Of a DNA stretch of 64,000 nucleotides, positions 1 through 11,864 are shown piece after piece (position 1 is the first letter of the stretch; each line of letters opens with the position of its first letter). The translations under genes and the position numbers were made by a program. Location of the stretch: NCBI RefSeq assembly GCF_963924675.1, contig NC_089224.1, positions 68,061,464 through 68,125,463 of the forward strand, written 5' to 3'. This DNA comes from Phocoena phocoena (Eukaryota > Chordata > Mammalia > Artiodactyla > Phocoenidae). The notes under the pieces were generated by a model. That model was given only the letters and a program-made list of their open reading frames with translations. It was not told the origin of the DNA and made no database searches.

Positions 1-740
1 TTGCTTAAGATGCTTCTTTTTAATGCTGAAAGGTTAAAAACCTCAAGTAAAGATAGACTAACTTCAGCTTTTTATTTCTGTATTGCTTTTTCAGAGCAAA
101 TTTTTAGTATTTATTACAGGTACAGCTGACCCCCTTTTAAATAGCTATATAAGTTTCTGTCTCCTGTCTTCCAGTCTTTTCTTTGTATTCTCTAGCATTT
201 CCTCCCCAAAGAAAACACTTATAATGAAAATTTTAAAGTTTTATGCTCATTGGCCCAAATTAGCAGTAGGGAAATTTGGCAACTGTTTGTACTGTTCAGT
301 GCTGGATTTCCATGAATGGATTAACTCTGTTTCCTACCACAGAAATTAGATGCTGATTCACTATAAACTGTGTAGTTTTAGTTAATAGGCCTAATACAAG
401 ATTTGTAGTTTTTTGAGTATTTTCAACAGGTCTTTCTTTTTATAAAGGTATTTTGAGATTTCATCACCAGTCTCCATTTTTCTCTTGGTAGTGCTAGTTC
501 CTAAAAGAATTTTTATAGGTAGTAAATATTTATGTAGCTGTAGAGTTTTAGTAGATTCATGATATAACAAAGGAAATAATTTAAAAACATTTGTGCCTTA
601 TCCATTATCTGCATTTTAATCTCTTATCTTTAATTTGTGCTGCATCCTTTATGTTTATCTTCATTGAATGTGCCAGTATATAAAAGATCATATCAATTAT
701 TATACATTTTCCAGATGCTGTGATTTGCTATAGAATTTCT

Positions 741-912
741 TTTTTTTTTAAAGTTTTTATTGAATTTGTTACAATGTTGCTTCTGCTTTATGTTTTGGTT
801 TTTTGGCCCCAAAGCGTGTGGGATCTTAGCTCCCCAACCAGGGATCAAACCCACACCCCCCACGTTGGAAGGCAAAGTCTTAACCACTGGACCGCCAGGG
901 AAGTCCCATGCC
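741..912 (-). mobile_element. CHR-type tRNA-derived SINE, medium form
   Basis: The reverse complement starts gggacttccctggcggtcca and has a B-box-like GATCCC region. Its 3' tail (ccaaaacataaaacagaagc... then a T-run in the window) is shared with the copies at 7446 and 56445. The 11-bp TSD atagaatttct is at 730-740 and 913-923. Confidence 0.9.
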
Positions 913-2930
913 ATAGAATTTCTGAACTTAGTTATTTTAGACAGCTCTTGAATTTTTATTCTTTTTGTGTATTACTTATGGCCTTAATATTTTTATGGCT
1001 CCAGAAGAACGTGTATACTATAATTCCTAGAAGAACAGATATTTTATTCAGATAGAAAGACTCCATTAAAAACAAAAGGAAACAGTAACAAATCTTATGT
1101 TTAGTTCCAGAAAACTTGTAACACAACAACCTAAGAATGGTTGAATGTGGACACACGGACCCAAAGGTCAGCAACTCTGTCCTGTCTTGGAGTCATTGAA
1201 GTCCTTGGAGTCAGGGAAGCTCATGGTGATGTTGCCAATACCCGGTAGTATGTGACTCAGAGGTCTTCGAAATGAGAGCTAGAAGAGGACCTCAGGAGCT
1301 GCTATTCTATATCACCCTGAAGCAGATGAGGTTAGCCATAGAATAGCTCCCACTGAATGCAAAATGAAGGAAATATATTATACAAATACCGAAGTACAGG
1401 TAACGACGTTAAAGCCTAAAGGAAGATCTCTAGTAATAAAGAAGCCCAAGCTAATACAAAAATGGTAGCTTATGAGAGACTAAGAAACTACTAGTTAAAA
1501 CAAGCCTGAACACGTTATTTAGGAGGTCAACTTGCCTGGCCTAGAATATCATGAATTTCAGGCTACGTTAGAATTTTAGATTACATTAGGCATTTTAGAA
1601 AGCCTAGCTTTCAAACTCCAAACCAAGATTGAGTGTTATAGAAAGCATAAATCACCTATGTACACTTTGCTGTCTCTGCATATCAAAACTTGACCAATAC
1701 TATAAGGTTTTTAAATCCATTGATGAACAGTGCTTAAAGTAGCGTAACTTGTTTTGAAATTTTAAATGTTTTGTTCAAGCTAATCACTTATAAATTAAAT
1801 TTGTCCTTTGTTAGGATTTGTATAAGTAGTTTACTTTGACACTAGATGTGTCTTTTGTGTAGATTCGTTTTCCAGCACCCTGAATATTACTTTTGGTTAA
1901 AATGCTGAGCATTGTTTCATTTGTCTGTCTCATGCCACAAATTATGTAACCAAATGATGTACATAAAGAAAAGTTCAGCAGAACATAAAATGGAGGAGGA
2001 GGTACTGTTTATAAGTGACATTTCTTTTGGAATGAGATAATATTCTGAATATTGGGAAAATTAATGCCTTTTCTCCCATTTGTTTGGCGTGTGAATCACC
2101 AAAAACCACACACATCTAGCAAATTTCCATTGTCCATGGGATCTGATACCAAACAGTTAGATCCAAGAAACAGAGGTTGACATCTAAACTATTCAAACGT
2201 CTTCATTCAACCATGGGAAGCAAAAATTGTACGGTGTTTGTAAGTGGCAGAAAATATTTTCATGTTTCTCTTTTTCCTTCAGTAAGGTTATGTGCTACAG
2301 GACTTTTATAAGCATGTTCTTTATGACAATTTCTCCCAATAACTGAAAACAACCGTGGACCATTCCCAGAGACTTTTAAGAAAAGAATAGATGTCCTAAC
2401 TTAAGCTGAAAGAGGGAAGAGTTGAAAACTGTTTTTGCTAGAGAGGGATGGGATGATGGCTGTGAGGGGAAGGGGATAAAATGCATGTCACGTATTAGTG
2501 ATGTGTGAACAATGAGATTCTGATATGATGCTACCCTTTGATATGATCAGATAATTTAAATGTCATTGAGTGTGCAAAGCTGTAGGTCTTTATAGAAATA
2601 AAATGAAAGGCTCATAAACATAATGCTTAGTTTTTTTTTTACAGCTTCTCATCTCTGTAAAAGTGCTAAGATGAGCTGCCATCCTTATTTTCCACTGTCA
2701 CTTAATCAGAGGTCAGCGTAGTTGTACCAGGATTTCCCCATCATTTTGGCTCGTGTTTTTTTATTTGAAGGCAAGAAATCGCTACTCCCTGGTGGAGGGC
2801 TGTTGTGGTGCTATGACAGACATCTCCCTTGACCGCTGAATGGTATAATCATTATTAAGATTACTGCTAGATGTAGAATTGTGGTTCAGGACGAGTCTAA
2901 ATCTTTTTGTATAAAACCTCATTTTTCAAG

Positions 2931-3058
2931 GGGAATTACCTGGTGGTCCAGTGGTTAGGACTCCGCACTTTCAGCGCTTTCACTGTGAAGGGTGGGGTTC
3001 GGTCCCTGGTTGGGGAACTGCAAGTCACGCAGTGAGGCCAAAAAAACCCCCCGAAACC
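2931..3058 (+). mobile_element. CHR-type SINE, short form
   Basis: The SINE begins gggaattacctggtggtcca and ends in a short A/C-rich tail. The 14-bp TSD cctcatttttcaag is at 2917-2930 and 3059-3072. Confidence 0.88.
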
Positions 3059-3084
3059 CCTCATTTTTCAAGTGCCTTGTTTTT

Positions 3085-3133
3085 AACATCTTTATTGGAG
3101 TATAATTGCTTTACAATGGTGTGTTAGTTTCTG
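3085..3133 (-). mobile_element. Extremely truncated L1 3'-UTR insertion (49 bp)
   Basis: The 49 bases match the terminal 3' UTR of the L1 seen in full at 25767-26163 (catctttattggagtataat...). They are flanked by a 17-bp TSD, tcaagtg(c/t)cttgttttt, at 3068-3084 and 3134-3150 with one mismatch. Only the last few dozen bases of the element were copied. Confidence 0.75.
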
Positions 3134-3200
3134 TCAAGTGTCTTGTTTTTGACTTTTTGGGGGAAAAAAAAAAAAACCAAAGATAAATTAAAAGCATTCG

Positions 3201-3413
3201 GGGGCTTCCCTGGTGGCGCAGTGGTTGAGAGTCCGCCTGCCGATGCGGGGGACACGGGTTCGTGCCCCGGTCCGGGAGGATCCCACGTGCCGCGGAGCGG
3301 CTGGGCCCGTGAGCCATGGCCGCTGGGCCTGCACGTCCGGAGCCTGTGCTCCGCAACGGGAGAGGCCACAGCAGTGAGAGGCCCACGTACCGCAAAAAAG
3401 GAAAAAAAAAAAA
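3201..3413 (+). mobile_element. CHR-type SINE, common ~205-bp form
   Basis: This is a complete copy from ggggcttccctggtggcgca to an A-rich tail. The 16-bp TSD aaattaaaagcattcg is exact at 3185-3200 and 3414-3429. Open frames across this and its sister copies are repeat-derived, not genes. Confidence 0.93.
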
Positions 3414-4261
3414 AAATTAAAAGCATTCGTTACCATTCCTGGTCAATCACAAGCCATTCATGAACACTGTAAATAATTTTAGGTGTGGAGCTGAAAATTA
3501 TTGGAAAAGCAAGAAATCTTAAAAATATAAAGTCATTTGTATAACTCTTAAAAGAAGAAAGGAATCTTGATATTTTTCACTTAAAACTCATTTATATAGA
3601 CATTTATATTATTTTCTGGGTACTAGAAATACAGATCGTTAAAAGACTGTCCCCTTCCTCAAGCAATGTAAGGAAATGAAATGGGCTCTTTTCTTTCTTT
3701 CTTTCTTTTTATTCTGGGCTCAGAGGGATTAAATGTCTTACCAAGATAAGAAAGTAAAGCAAATGGAGTTAAGATTCAGATGCAAATTGTCTTATTGCAA
3801 AGCTCTGTTTTTCCACTTTCCCACAGTGATTTCAGTGTTTTATTATTCATTCAAAAAGTCCTTTTTCCCTCTTCACCTGAGCCTAATACTATATTAATTT
3901 TTATAAGTCACCTATCTTGTTTATGGAAGTTTCCTACTGCTGAGTAGTATATATAGTCCTGCTTTTTTTTTTGTTTTTTTGAAATGCCTGTATCTAGACA
4001 AATTTTACTTTACTTTTAGGTCCTGAAATGCCTAAGGCATAGAAACTTCATATGCCTTGTGTTTCAGGTAACCAAGCAACATTTTTCTCCTGTCAATTTT
4101 GAAATGTGGTAGGCAAATACCCACATATCTGTTAGAGTCTCTAGCCTGTTTGTTTTCTCTTCCTACCCATTAAAAAGAAATCACCAATAATATAGTGTTA
4201 GCTCATGTTTAACATAACCATTAGCAGAGAAAGGAGAAGCTAGTAGAAAATAGCAACAGAC

Positions 4262-4490
4262 CACAAACAGATTAGAGTCTGGGAGGGGAGGATTTTGCCT
4301 CCCAGGGGATATTTGGCAGTGTCTGGAGACTTTTTGATTGTCATGACTAGAGAATTTGGGAGGGATGCTACTGGCATCTAGTAGGTAGAGGCCCAAGTGT
4401 AGGCTAAACATTCCACAGTGCCCAGGACAGCCCTTACAACGAAGCTATAGCTGCCTGACCTGGCAGTGGTGTCATGGTTGAGGAACCGTG
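4262..4490 (+). mobile_element. MER20-like hAT-Charlie DNA transposon
   Basis: The MER20 body is recognisable by eye: ggatatttggcagtgtctgg, ctactggcatctagtaggta and a terminal ggttgagga. It is an ancient non-autonomous element, diverged, with unclear ends. Confidence 0.7.
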
Positions 4491-4551
4491 TTGCATACAA
4501 AATAGGTGGACACCCACAGGGTCAAGCCACTGAAATGTCATACGTATTTGG

Positions 4552-4790
4552 TTCAGTGGTTTTCAAACTTTGCAGCTGTAGAGTTTTTGAATAAAACAAA
4601 AGGTTACCCAGGAGTCCACTGAATGCTACAGACCAAAATGGAGCTGCCCTGAATGGAGAGAAGACCTTAAATGCCAAAGGAAGAATGTTGATTGAAAGTA
4701 GATTTCATCTGAAACATATTTCAAGTGAAGAGGAGAAGAACTGGTGTACCATGCCTTGGAACCACATTGCTCTAGGGATGTCTGGCCAGT
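4552..4790. mobile_element. Possible old hAT-type DNA transposon remnant
   Basis: It begins cagtggttttcaaacttt, a typical eutherian hAT-family terminus, and the far end carries a loosely complementary accacattgctct. The family is not identified. Confidence 0.3.
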
Positions 4791-4883
4791 TTCATGACTT
4801 GTGGGTGCTTTATGCCTAAAACAATGTTTGCTTTTCATTAGACAAAGTCACTCCCCCTGGTCCTCACATCCAGGTATTCACTT

Positions 4884-5228
4884 TTTAAATTTATTTATTT
4901 ATTTTTGGCTGCATTGGGTCTTCATTGCTGCGCACGGGCTTTATCTAGTTGCAGCGAGCTGGGGCTATTCTCAGTTGCGGTGCGCGGGCTTCTCATTGCA
5001 GTGACTTTTCTTGTTGCAGAGCATGGACTCTAGGCACGCGGGCTTCCGTAGTTGTGGCCCGCGTGCTCAGTAGTTGTGGCCTGCGGGCTGTAGAGCGCAG
5101 GCTCAGTAGTTGTGGAGTACGGGCTTAGTTGCTTTGCAGCACGTGGGATCTTCCTGGACCAGGGGTCGAACCCATGTCTCCTGCATTGGCAGGCAGATTC
5201 TTAACCACTGCGCCACCAGGGAAGTCCC
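4884..5228 (-). mobile_element. CHR-type SINE, long form (~345 bp)
   Basis: The long tRNA-derived form has a body containing repeated agtagttgtgg modules and a 3' tail of ttatttattt in the window. The TSD caggtatt(g)cactt is at 4871-4883 and 5229-5242, with a one-base indel. Confidence 0.9.
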
Positions 5229-5764
5229 CAGGTATTGCACTTCTTACTTGACAATTTTAAAACGTATTGCCTCTTAATTTTTATCTCCACTGACTGCCCT
5301 GGTACAACCCTTATCTCTTCACACGTCATTGCATTAAATAAATTCTCCTCTATCTCATCTCTACTCCCTTGGCTCAGATGAATAAAACAGTGTTTTAAAA
5401 AAGGCTTATTTCACATGTATGTTTCAAGTGCACTTGTGGGGAAGAGTTGGGTCTCCAGCAGCAGGAAGCTAAGTGGAACTTTGTCCCCCCAGAAGTTTTG
5501 CTTTTGTATGTTTACTGTAGTGTGCTGGGGGAATGGATGGGGGTGGTCTTCTAAACTGTGGGAGAAAACAAAACGTAGTACTATTGGGGAGAAAGTGAGG
5601 TGTTGCTCAACAGGTCATGCTACCCTATTGCTTGCCTCTCTAACCAGATGTTTGCTCCATCTTTACTAAAAGCTTTTTTTTTAATTAGCCAAACTAAATC
5701 CTTAAAGATAATCTTTTATAGACCAACTGTGTTCTTTTTTTAAGTTGTCTATCTATCTATCTAT

Positions 5765-6455
5765 CTATTTTTGTTGTGGTGGTGAAAAACACATAACATA
5801 AAATTTGCCATCTCAGCCATTTAAAAGTGTACAGTTCGGTAGTGTTATGTATAATCACATGTGCAGTAGATCTCCAGAGCTTTTTCATCTTGCAAGTTTG
5901 AAGCTGTATAACCCATTTAACAACAACTCCCCTCTTCTTCTTTCCTCAGTTCTTGGTAAACACCATTCTACTTTCTGTTGTTTTGAATCTGACTACTTTA
6001 AATACCTCATATAAATGCAATCATACAGTGTATGTCTTTTTTTTGACTTTCATTTCACTTACCATGATGTCTTCAAGAATCATTTGTGCTGCAGCATGTG
6101 ACAGAATTTCCTTCCATTTTAAACCTGAATAATAATTGTGTGTGTGTGTGCGTGTGTGTGTGTGTGTATGTATCACATTTTGTTTATCCACTCATCCATT
6201 GATGGACCTTTAGGTGGCTCCCACCTCTTGGCTATTTTGAATACTGCTATGAACATTGTTGGGCAGTTATCTCTTCGAGACTCTGTTTTCAGTTCTTTGC
6301 ATGTATACCCAGAAGAGGGATTGGTGGATCATATGGTAGTTATGTTTTCATGAGGCTTCTCCATACTTTTTTCTATAGTGATCACACTATTTTATAATCC
6401 TATCAGTGGTGCACAAGGGTTCAAATTTCTCTACATACTTGCCAAAATATGTTAA
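5765..6455 (-). mobile_element. Old L1 3' end
   Basis: The sequence reads as reverse-complement L1: 3' UTR (aaacacataacataaaattt...) followed by the ORF2 C-terminal region (ttatccactcatccattgat). It is heavily decayed. A TATC microsatellite (5747-5767) sits at its 3' tail and a TG run lies inside it. Confidence 0.75.
6137..6170. repeat. (TG)n microsatellite
   Basis: This is a run of tg dinucleotides with one cg interruption, inside the old L1 3' end. Confidence 0.9.
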
Positions 6456-7445
6456 CTCCCTTTTTTTTTAAAGGGAAAAAGTATTGTACTCTTAAAATTC
6501 TGCCTAATAAAGAGCACCACTGCCCTCACTTTTCAAAGAAAGCAAATTAAGGCACAGAAAGCTCCAGGTATATCCACCAGCTAATGGTTAAATCATGATA
6601 GTACCTTGCACTCATTCCTTGGTGCTGAATTATTTTATTTGTCCATGAGTTGGCATTCATTACTTATATTTGTTCATTGCTCAAACACTGTAACATGAAT
6701 CTCCTTGAACGAGTTATAATCACATTTTAGATAGATAGATTCTATTCATAAGTATCCAAGGTGTACTTGCTTTCAGTGCTTAGGAACTGAGCATACTACT
6801 TACTTCACTGTGAGATACCTGAAAAATAATGTTTGCAATATGCCGTGACCAGTCCAAATTGAGCCCTTATTCCTCCATATAATCTGAGTTTATAGCGTCT
6901 GAGTGAAGACCCATTGTTTAGGTGGCTAATTCTACAATCCACATGTTTTGAACATTTTGACTTGCCTCCCTTTTGATGTATTGTAAAACTGAGCACATTT
7001 ATCAGCTCTTTGCATTCTAGAAATACAGCTTCTGTTATTAAAATACACCTTTGAGGGGTCCCTGAGCCATTATGGGCCTAAAGCTATATTGCATGCATGG
7101 GAAAGATAAACAGATTCAAGTGAAAAGGAAAAATAAATGGATTTTTAAATAAATTATTAGAGAAAGAATTTTTCCTTTTTTAAATTTGAAGAAAATACTT
7201 ATGTCAGGACATCTGAAAATTAAATGCTTTGTTTATTGTAGACTCTTCTAATAGAAAAGTTGTCTCAGTGCTAATAAACATTGGTGCTTAATGAAATTAA
7301 TTGGGATGGAAATGCAAAAGCTTTATATTTTATAAATATTATATTTCATAGCCAGAGAAGGCTGTTGACTTGGTGATATTTTATATAGTGAAATGGCTAC
7401 AGATTAACGAACAAAGTTGCATTCCTTAAAAACTGGTAAAAATTG

Positions 7446-8115
7446 GGGACTTCCCTGGCCATCCAGTGGTTAAGACTTGGCCTTCCAATGCAGGGGGCGC
7501 AGGTTGGATCCCTGGTCCGGGAGCTAGGATTCCCACATGCCTCTCGGCCAAAAAACCAAAACATAAAACAGAAGCAATATTGTAACAAATTCAATGAAGA
7601 CTTTAAAAATGGTCCACATCAACCCATGATGCTCGCACCATCCACTACCCTGATCCCCTCATCAAGGTGAATGACACCATTCAAATTGATTTGGAGACTG
7701 GCAAGATTACTGGTTTCTTCAAATCTGACACTGGTAACCTGTGCATTGTGGCTGGAGGTGCTAACCTGGGAAGAATTGGTATGATCACTCACCAGGAGAG
7801 ACATCCTGGTTCTTTTGATGTAGTTTATGTGAAAGATGCCAACGGCAATAGCTTTGCCACCCGGCTCTCCAACATTTTCGTTATCGGCAAAGGCAACAAA
7901 CCATGGCTCTCTGTTCCTCGTGGAAAGGGTATCCGCCTTACCATTTCTGAGGAGAGAGACAAGAGACTGGCAGCCAAACAGAGCAGTGGTTAAAATGATC
8001 TCTAAGTGACGTGATTGGGAAAGTCTTTGTACTTGTAGATAATACTACATACTTAATAGCCTCTTTAGTGTTTAAAAAAAAAAAAAAGGTCCACATCAAA
8101 AAAAATCTTAAAAAA
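7446..8115 (+). mobile_element. CHR-type SINE, medium form, split by an RPS4X retrocopy
   Basis: The SINE begins ggacttccctggccatccag. Its tail (ccaaaacataaaacagaagc and onward) is interrupted at 7622/8088 by the RPS4X retrocopy and resumes with aaaaaaaatctt plus an A-run. The outer TSD aaaactggtaaaaattgg flanks the whole composite at about 7428-7445 and 8117-8134. Confidence 0.9.
7623..8087 (+). pseudogene. RPS4X: 5'-truncated processed pseudogene of ribosomal protein S4 (RPS4X)
   Basis: This is a retrocopy of the 3' part of the RPS4X (eS4) mRNA. The frame 7625-7993 is open for 122 codons and reads [15 protein letters not shown], continuing through [35 protein letters not shown] and the C-terminus [12 protein letters not shown] before TAA. 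About 80 bases of 3' UTR and an A-run (8074-8087) follow. The 12-bp TSD ggtccacatcaa is exact at 7611-7622 and 8088-8099. It lacks the N-terminal half and any promoter. There are several amino-acid changes against the parent but no stop or frameshift in the retained part, so it is fairly young. The parent's role (40S ribosomal subunit protein) is not expected to be kept. Confidence 0.95.
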
Positions 8116-8159
8116 AAAAACTGGTAAAAATTGGATGCTTAATTTATGGGTTTATTGCC

Positions 8160-8228
8160 TGACAACTGGGTTTTATTCCCTTCCTTCCTTCCTGTTTTTC
8201 TATTTTTCTTTTTTTCTTTCTTTCGCTG
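8160..8228. repeat. Pyrimidine-rich low-complexity tract
   Basis: This is a C/T-only type run (ccttccttcc, then ttctttctttc) followed by a TATA-rich stretch to about 8282. It is a simple repeat with no gene. Confidence 0.75.
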
Positions 8229-8527
8229 GCACCATGTATTATATATATTGTATATACCTATATATAGCATATATATATTATTGTGGTAAATAAAGACTGG
8301 CTTTCTGTACATTCTTTTATTTTTACCATTTAAAATAAACATAGCAGTTGGATTGTTTATCTGGTTTATAGATTTTTAGGCTCTTTCTAATCTTACCTCC
8401 CAAACCCCATCATTTTTATTATTAACTTAGGATATTAGACTGGGTGGAAATAGAAGGTGAAGTTTATACCAGTTGTGTTCATTACATTTTACAAATTTTA
8501 TTGGTTTGGCAAAAAGGGTTGGAATTT

Positions 8528-8716
8528 ATTTTTTATTTTGCGGTACACGGGCCTCTCACTGTTGTGGCCTCTCCCCTTGCGGAGCACAGGCTCAGCGGCC
8601 ATGGCGCACGAGCCCAGCCGCTCCGCGGCATGTGGGATCTTCGTGGACCGGGGCACGAACCCGTGTCCCCTGCATCGGCAGGTGGACTCTCAACCACTGC
8701 GCCACCAAGGAAGCAC
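8528..8716 (-). mobile_element. CHR-type SINE, ~205-bp form with internal deletion
   Basis: This minus-strand copy lacks about 14 bases of the body that sister copies have (gctccggacgcgcag). The exact 15-bp TSD aaagggttggaattt is at 8513-8527 and 8717-8731. Confidence 0.92.
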
Positions 8717-9365
8717 AAAGGGTTGGAATTTTTAAGTGGTGAATTAAATTTTACACCAGGTCTAGGCAACATCCCAATCAATTGCATTGAAATAAATACA
8801 TTATTAAATATCACGTTTCCAGACCAGTGAAAAATTGATTACTTACTGTTGCAAAGAATGTAATAAATTAGGAAGAAAAATTGTTCTAAAATAAAATAGG
8901 AGAAAAGGATATTTAATGATTAAACCTTCATTGTCAGTCAGGTCCTCTCTCTAGATGTGTGTGTACCTATATGCAGTTTATTTGGAAATTCAAGTAAGTT
9001 TGTGATGGCAGAGGTGATTGGGATGAAGATAGTTTAACAGTGTATGCTATCTGCCAGAATCCAAGCAGAATTAAAAGATAGTAAAGACTCAACTGTAGTT
9101 TGACTCTTTCTTTTCCTTCCCCTTCCTGCCTTCATCCCCCATCAACCTGGGAAAGGTGTATTGTAAATAACTGGGGAAACCCCTGCAGTTGAGTGCCTTT
9201 TTCCTTTCAGACAGCATGACTTCCATGAATAGGAACTGGGAGTGGCATTGCAGAGACTATGTCTTAGATCAGTAAAGTACTTTTAGTATTCTGGGATGCA
9301 GAAATAGCTTTGTTATTATAGAACCTTCTCCTTTACTGGTATTTTAGGCATCCAATTTTACTTTT

Positions 9366-9581
9366 TTGTTTGTTTGTTTGTTTGTTTGCGGTACGCGGGC
9401 CTCTCACTGTTGTGGCCTCTCCCGTTGCGGAGCACAGGCTCCGGACGCGCAGGCTCAGCGGCCATGGCTCACGGGCCTAGCTGCTCTGCGGCATGTGGGA
9501 TCTTCCCAGACCGGGGCACGAACCCGTGTACCCTGCATCGGCAGGCAGACTCTCAACCACTGCACCACCAGCGAAGCCCCG
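9366..9581 (-). mobile_element. CHR-type SINE, ~205-bp form
   Basis: The minus-strand copy has a (gttt)n tail. The 12-bp TSD aattttactttt is at 9354-9365 and 9582-9593. Confidence 0.92.
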
Positions 9582-9954
9582 AATTTTACTTTTACTGTTT
9601 GGGCACTGAAATGATGTATTCTTTCTCATTTGGATCTTAATTGTAAAAGGTAGAAGCCAGAAAGCTAAGAAGTCCCTTAAAAGTAGAAATTATATTCTGT
9701 TGGTGAGACTTGGGAGAATTTATTGCTGGAATTCTTCAGAGAATTATCAGGAACTTGATACTGTTTGAGGAATCATGGTAAAAGGAAAGGAAAAGATCTC
9801 AAATACTTAGAGCTGGCCTAAGATCACATAAAGCTAGATTTCACTTTAACCCTAGTACTATACGTTTTTCCATTTTTCTTATAGCGTCTTAAGTGAGTAG
9901 ATAATTAAGATATTTGTACTGAACTTTGCATGTCTTCAAAGTTTTGTTACATAT

Positions 9955-10076
9955 TTTGGCTTCTAGTAAGAACCCTATGGAGGTAGGAGCAGCAGATGAA
10001 AAAGTGGCCTTAGAAAAAATTAGGCGACTTACCGTAGGCACAGCTAGTAAACAGCAGATTCAAAATTAGAATGCAA
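9955..10076 (-). mobile_element. MIR-like fragment
   Basis: It has a MIR-type core (gatgaaaaagtggc..., cacagctagtaaacagcaga). It is old and diverged. Confidence 0.45.
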
Positions 10077-10480
10077 AGTTTTTTTTGTTTGTTTTTTCAT
10101 AATCTCTCATTCCTGGCTTTCATTTTAATATCAGATCCCTAAGGTTTGACTCAAAGTCATCCACTATGACTTGAACCATTTCTATACCTTATATTAACGA
10201 ACACAAAATTTTCCCTTGTAGAATGAAAACATATCTGTTAAAAAACTTTATTTTGTATAACCAGATTTTCCTTACTTGACCTACAAGAACCAAGAAACCT
10301 GCCCTGTATTTGAAAGATAATTTAGTGTAATCTACATGTTTTGTTAGGAACAAAATTGTCTCTAGGAAGAGTCCAGGGTAGTGATGGAGGATATTATCCC
10401 AAACATAGATATTTTCTGACAAAGAAATGGGATTGCTAGGGATAACAGATAAAAAATTTGGTTCAGTTTGCAATTATTTT

Positions 10481-10835
10481 TTTAAAAATAAATTTATTTA
10501 TTTGTTTTTATTATTGGCTGTGTTGGGGTCTTTGTTGCTGCACGTGGGCTTTCTCTAGTTGCGGGAGCAGGGGCTACTCTTCATTGGGGTGTGTGGGCTT
10601 CTCATTGCGGTGGCTTCTCTTGTGGAGCACGGGCTCCAGTTGTGCGGGCTTCAGTAGTTGCGGCATGCGGACTCATTAGTTGTGGTTCGTGGGCTCTCTA
10701 GAGTGCAGGTTCAGTAGTTGTGGCACACGGGTTTAGTTGCTCCACGGCATGTGGGATCTTTCCGGACCAGGGCTTGAACCCATGTCCCCTGCCTTGGCAG
10801 GCAGATTCTTAACCACTGTGCCACCAGGGAAGCCC
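10481..10835 (-). mobile_element. CHR-type SINE, long form
   Basis: This is a long-form copy with a T/A-rich tail at its left. The TSD tgcaattatttt is at 10469-10480 and 10836-10847. It landed in the left TSD copy of the neighbouring half-tRNA insertion (10848-10884). Confidence 0.92.
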
Positions 10836-10847
10836 TGCAATTATTTT

Positions 10848-10884
10848 ACTAGACAGGCGCTTTAACCAGCTAATCCATGGTGCC
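10848..10884 (-). pseudogene. Tailless retropseudogene of the 5' half of tRNA-Thr(AGT)
   Basis: The reverse complement of these 37 bases starts GGCACCATGGATTAGCTGG and ends at CTGTCTAGT. By memory of the tRNA-Thr(AGT) consensus this is about 33 of 37 identical, from base 1 to the anticodon AGT. The D-arm and the 5' strand of the anticodon stem are present; the 3' half is absent. A 15-bp TSD gtttgcaattatttt lies to the right at 10885-10899, and the matching left copy is at 10466-10480, separated by a later SINE. It has no poly(A) tail. This fits the published class of tailless, loop-truncated tRNA retropseudogenes made by L1 machinery. It is not a functional tRNA. Confidence 0.82.
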
Positions 10885-11864
10885 GTTTGCAATTATTTTA
10901 AATAGCATCTTCAATGTACAAGATACTGTGCTATGTATTATAGAAGATACCAAAATGACTCTGTGACACCAAGGAATTTACAATCTGTTAGGAGAGGTGG
11001 GCCCACAGGTAACTCTGTTGGCAGGCCGCAAGAAGTGCTAGTTGTAAGTAAAAGGAGACAGAGACCCAAAGGGCACAAGTTAAGACTGCAGAGGAATAAT
11101 AAGATGAAGATAGGAAAGACATCTAGAAAATGTAGTAGACTGCTGTAAACAGTGTTTACAGGAAACTTTATGAGGAAGGCACCAGGGAATGGAGGGAAAA
11201 TGAACAAGAATCCCCTGTTCTCTTTGATGGACAATGCAGGCACTCTCAAACTGTCTCTATATGTCTTGTCTTTGGGTTCTACATAAGTTGTCATTTGTTC
11301 ATTCATTTGCTCTTATTTTTTCTTTCCTCTTGTTACAGAATCTTGGTGATTCATAAACATTAATCAATGTTCCTTATCAAAAAGATCTGCTTTGAGTATA
11401 TATTTAACAAAGAGAAAACAAGACAGAATTTTGGTTTAGCGGTTAGATTTCTAGCCTTAAAAAAAGTGTATTGATCACTAATTTTTTTGATCTTTTATCA
11501 AACAAAAGTAAACATTGTTATATACTACAGTATGGTCAGTCCTTCCATGTATACCAGTGTGTGACAATAAACTATATATAAGAGAAAGACAGTGAGTGTC
11601 AGTTTGGCCTCTTTGGTTTAGCTCTTCAACTCCAGCATTTCTTAGAATAGTTTGAGGCTCTGATGGTTAATCAGTGATATGAGAGTCACGTCACCACATT
11701 CCAGGAGTATTAAAATGTCCTAGAGTGGAGTTTTAGTCACAGGCCACTCTGCATCATATTATAGTATGCAGTGACTGTAAACCCTGACCTTATTCTTGCC
11801 CAGAACTTTGGTCTTTAATACTTAAAGGTAAAAGTGGAGAGTTTTCATTACTATCATCACTTGT

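Noticed and set aside
3111..3463. Recurrent frames reading [14 protein letters not shown] or SPPADAGDTGSCPGPG at many positions
   Set aside because: These are translations of the CHR SINE on either strand. They recur at every ~205-bp SINE copy.
7667..7993. RPS4X copy as a working retrogene
   Set aside because: Only the 3' half of the coding region is present and there is no promoter; an open frame alone reflects youth.
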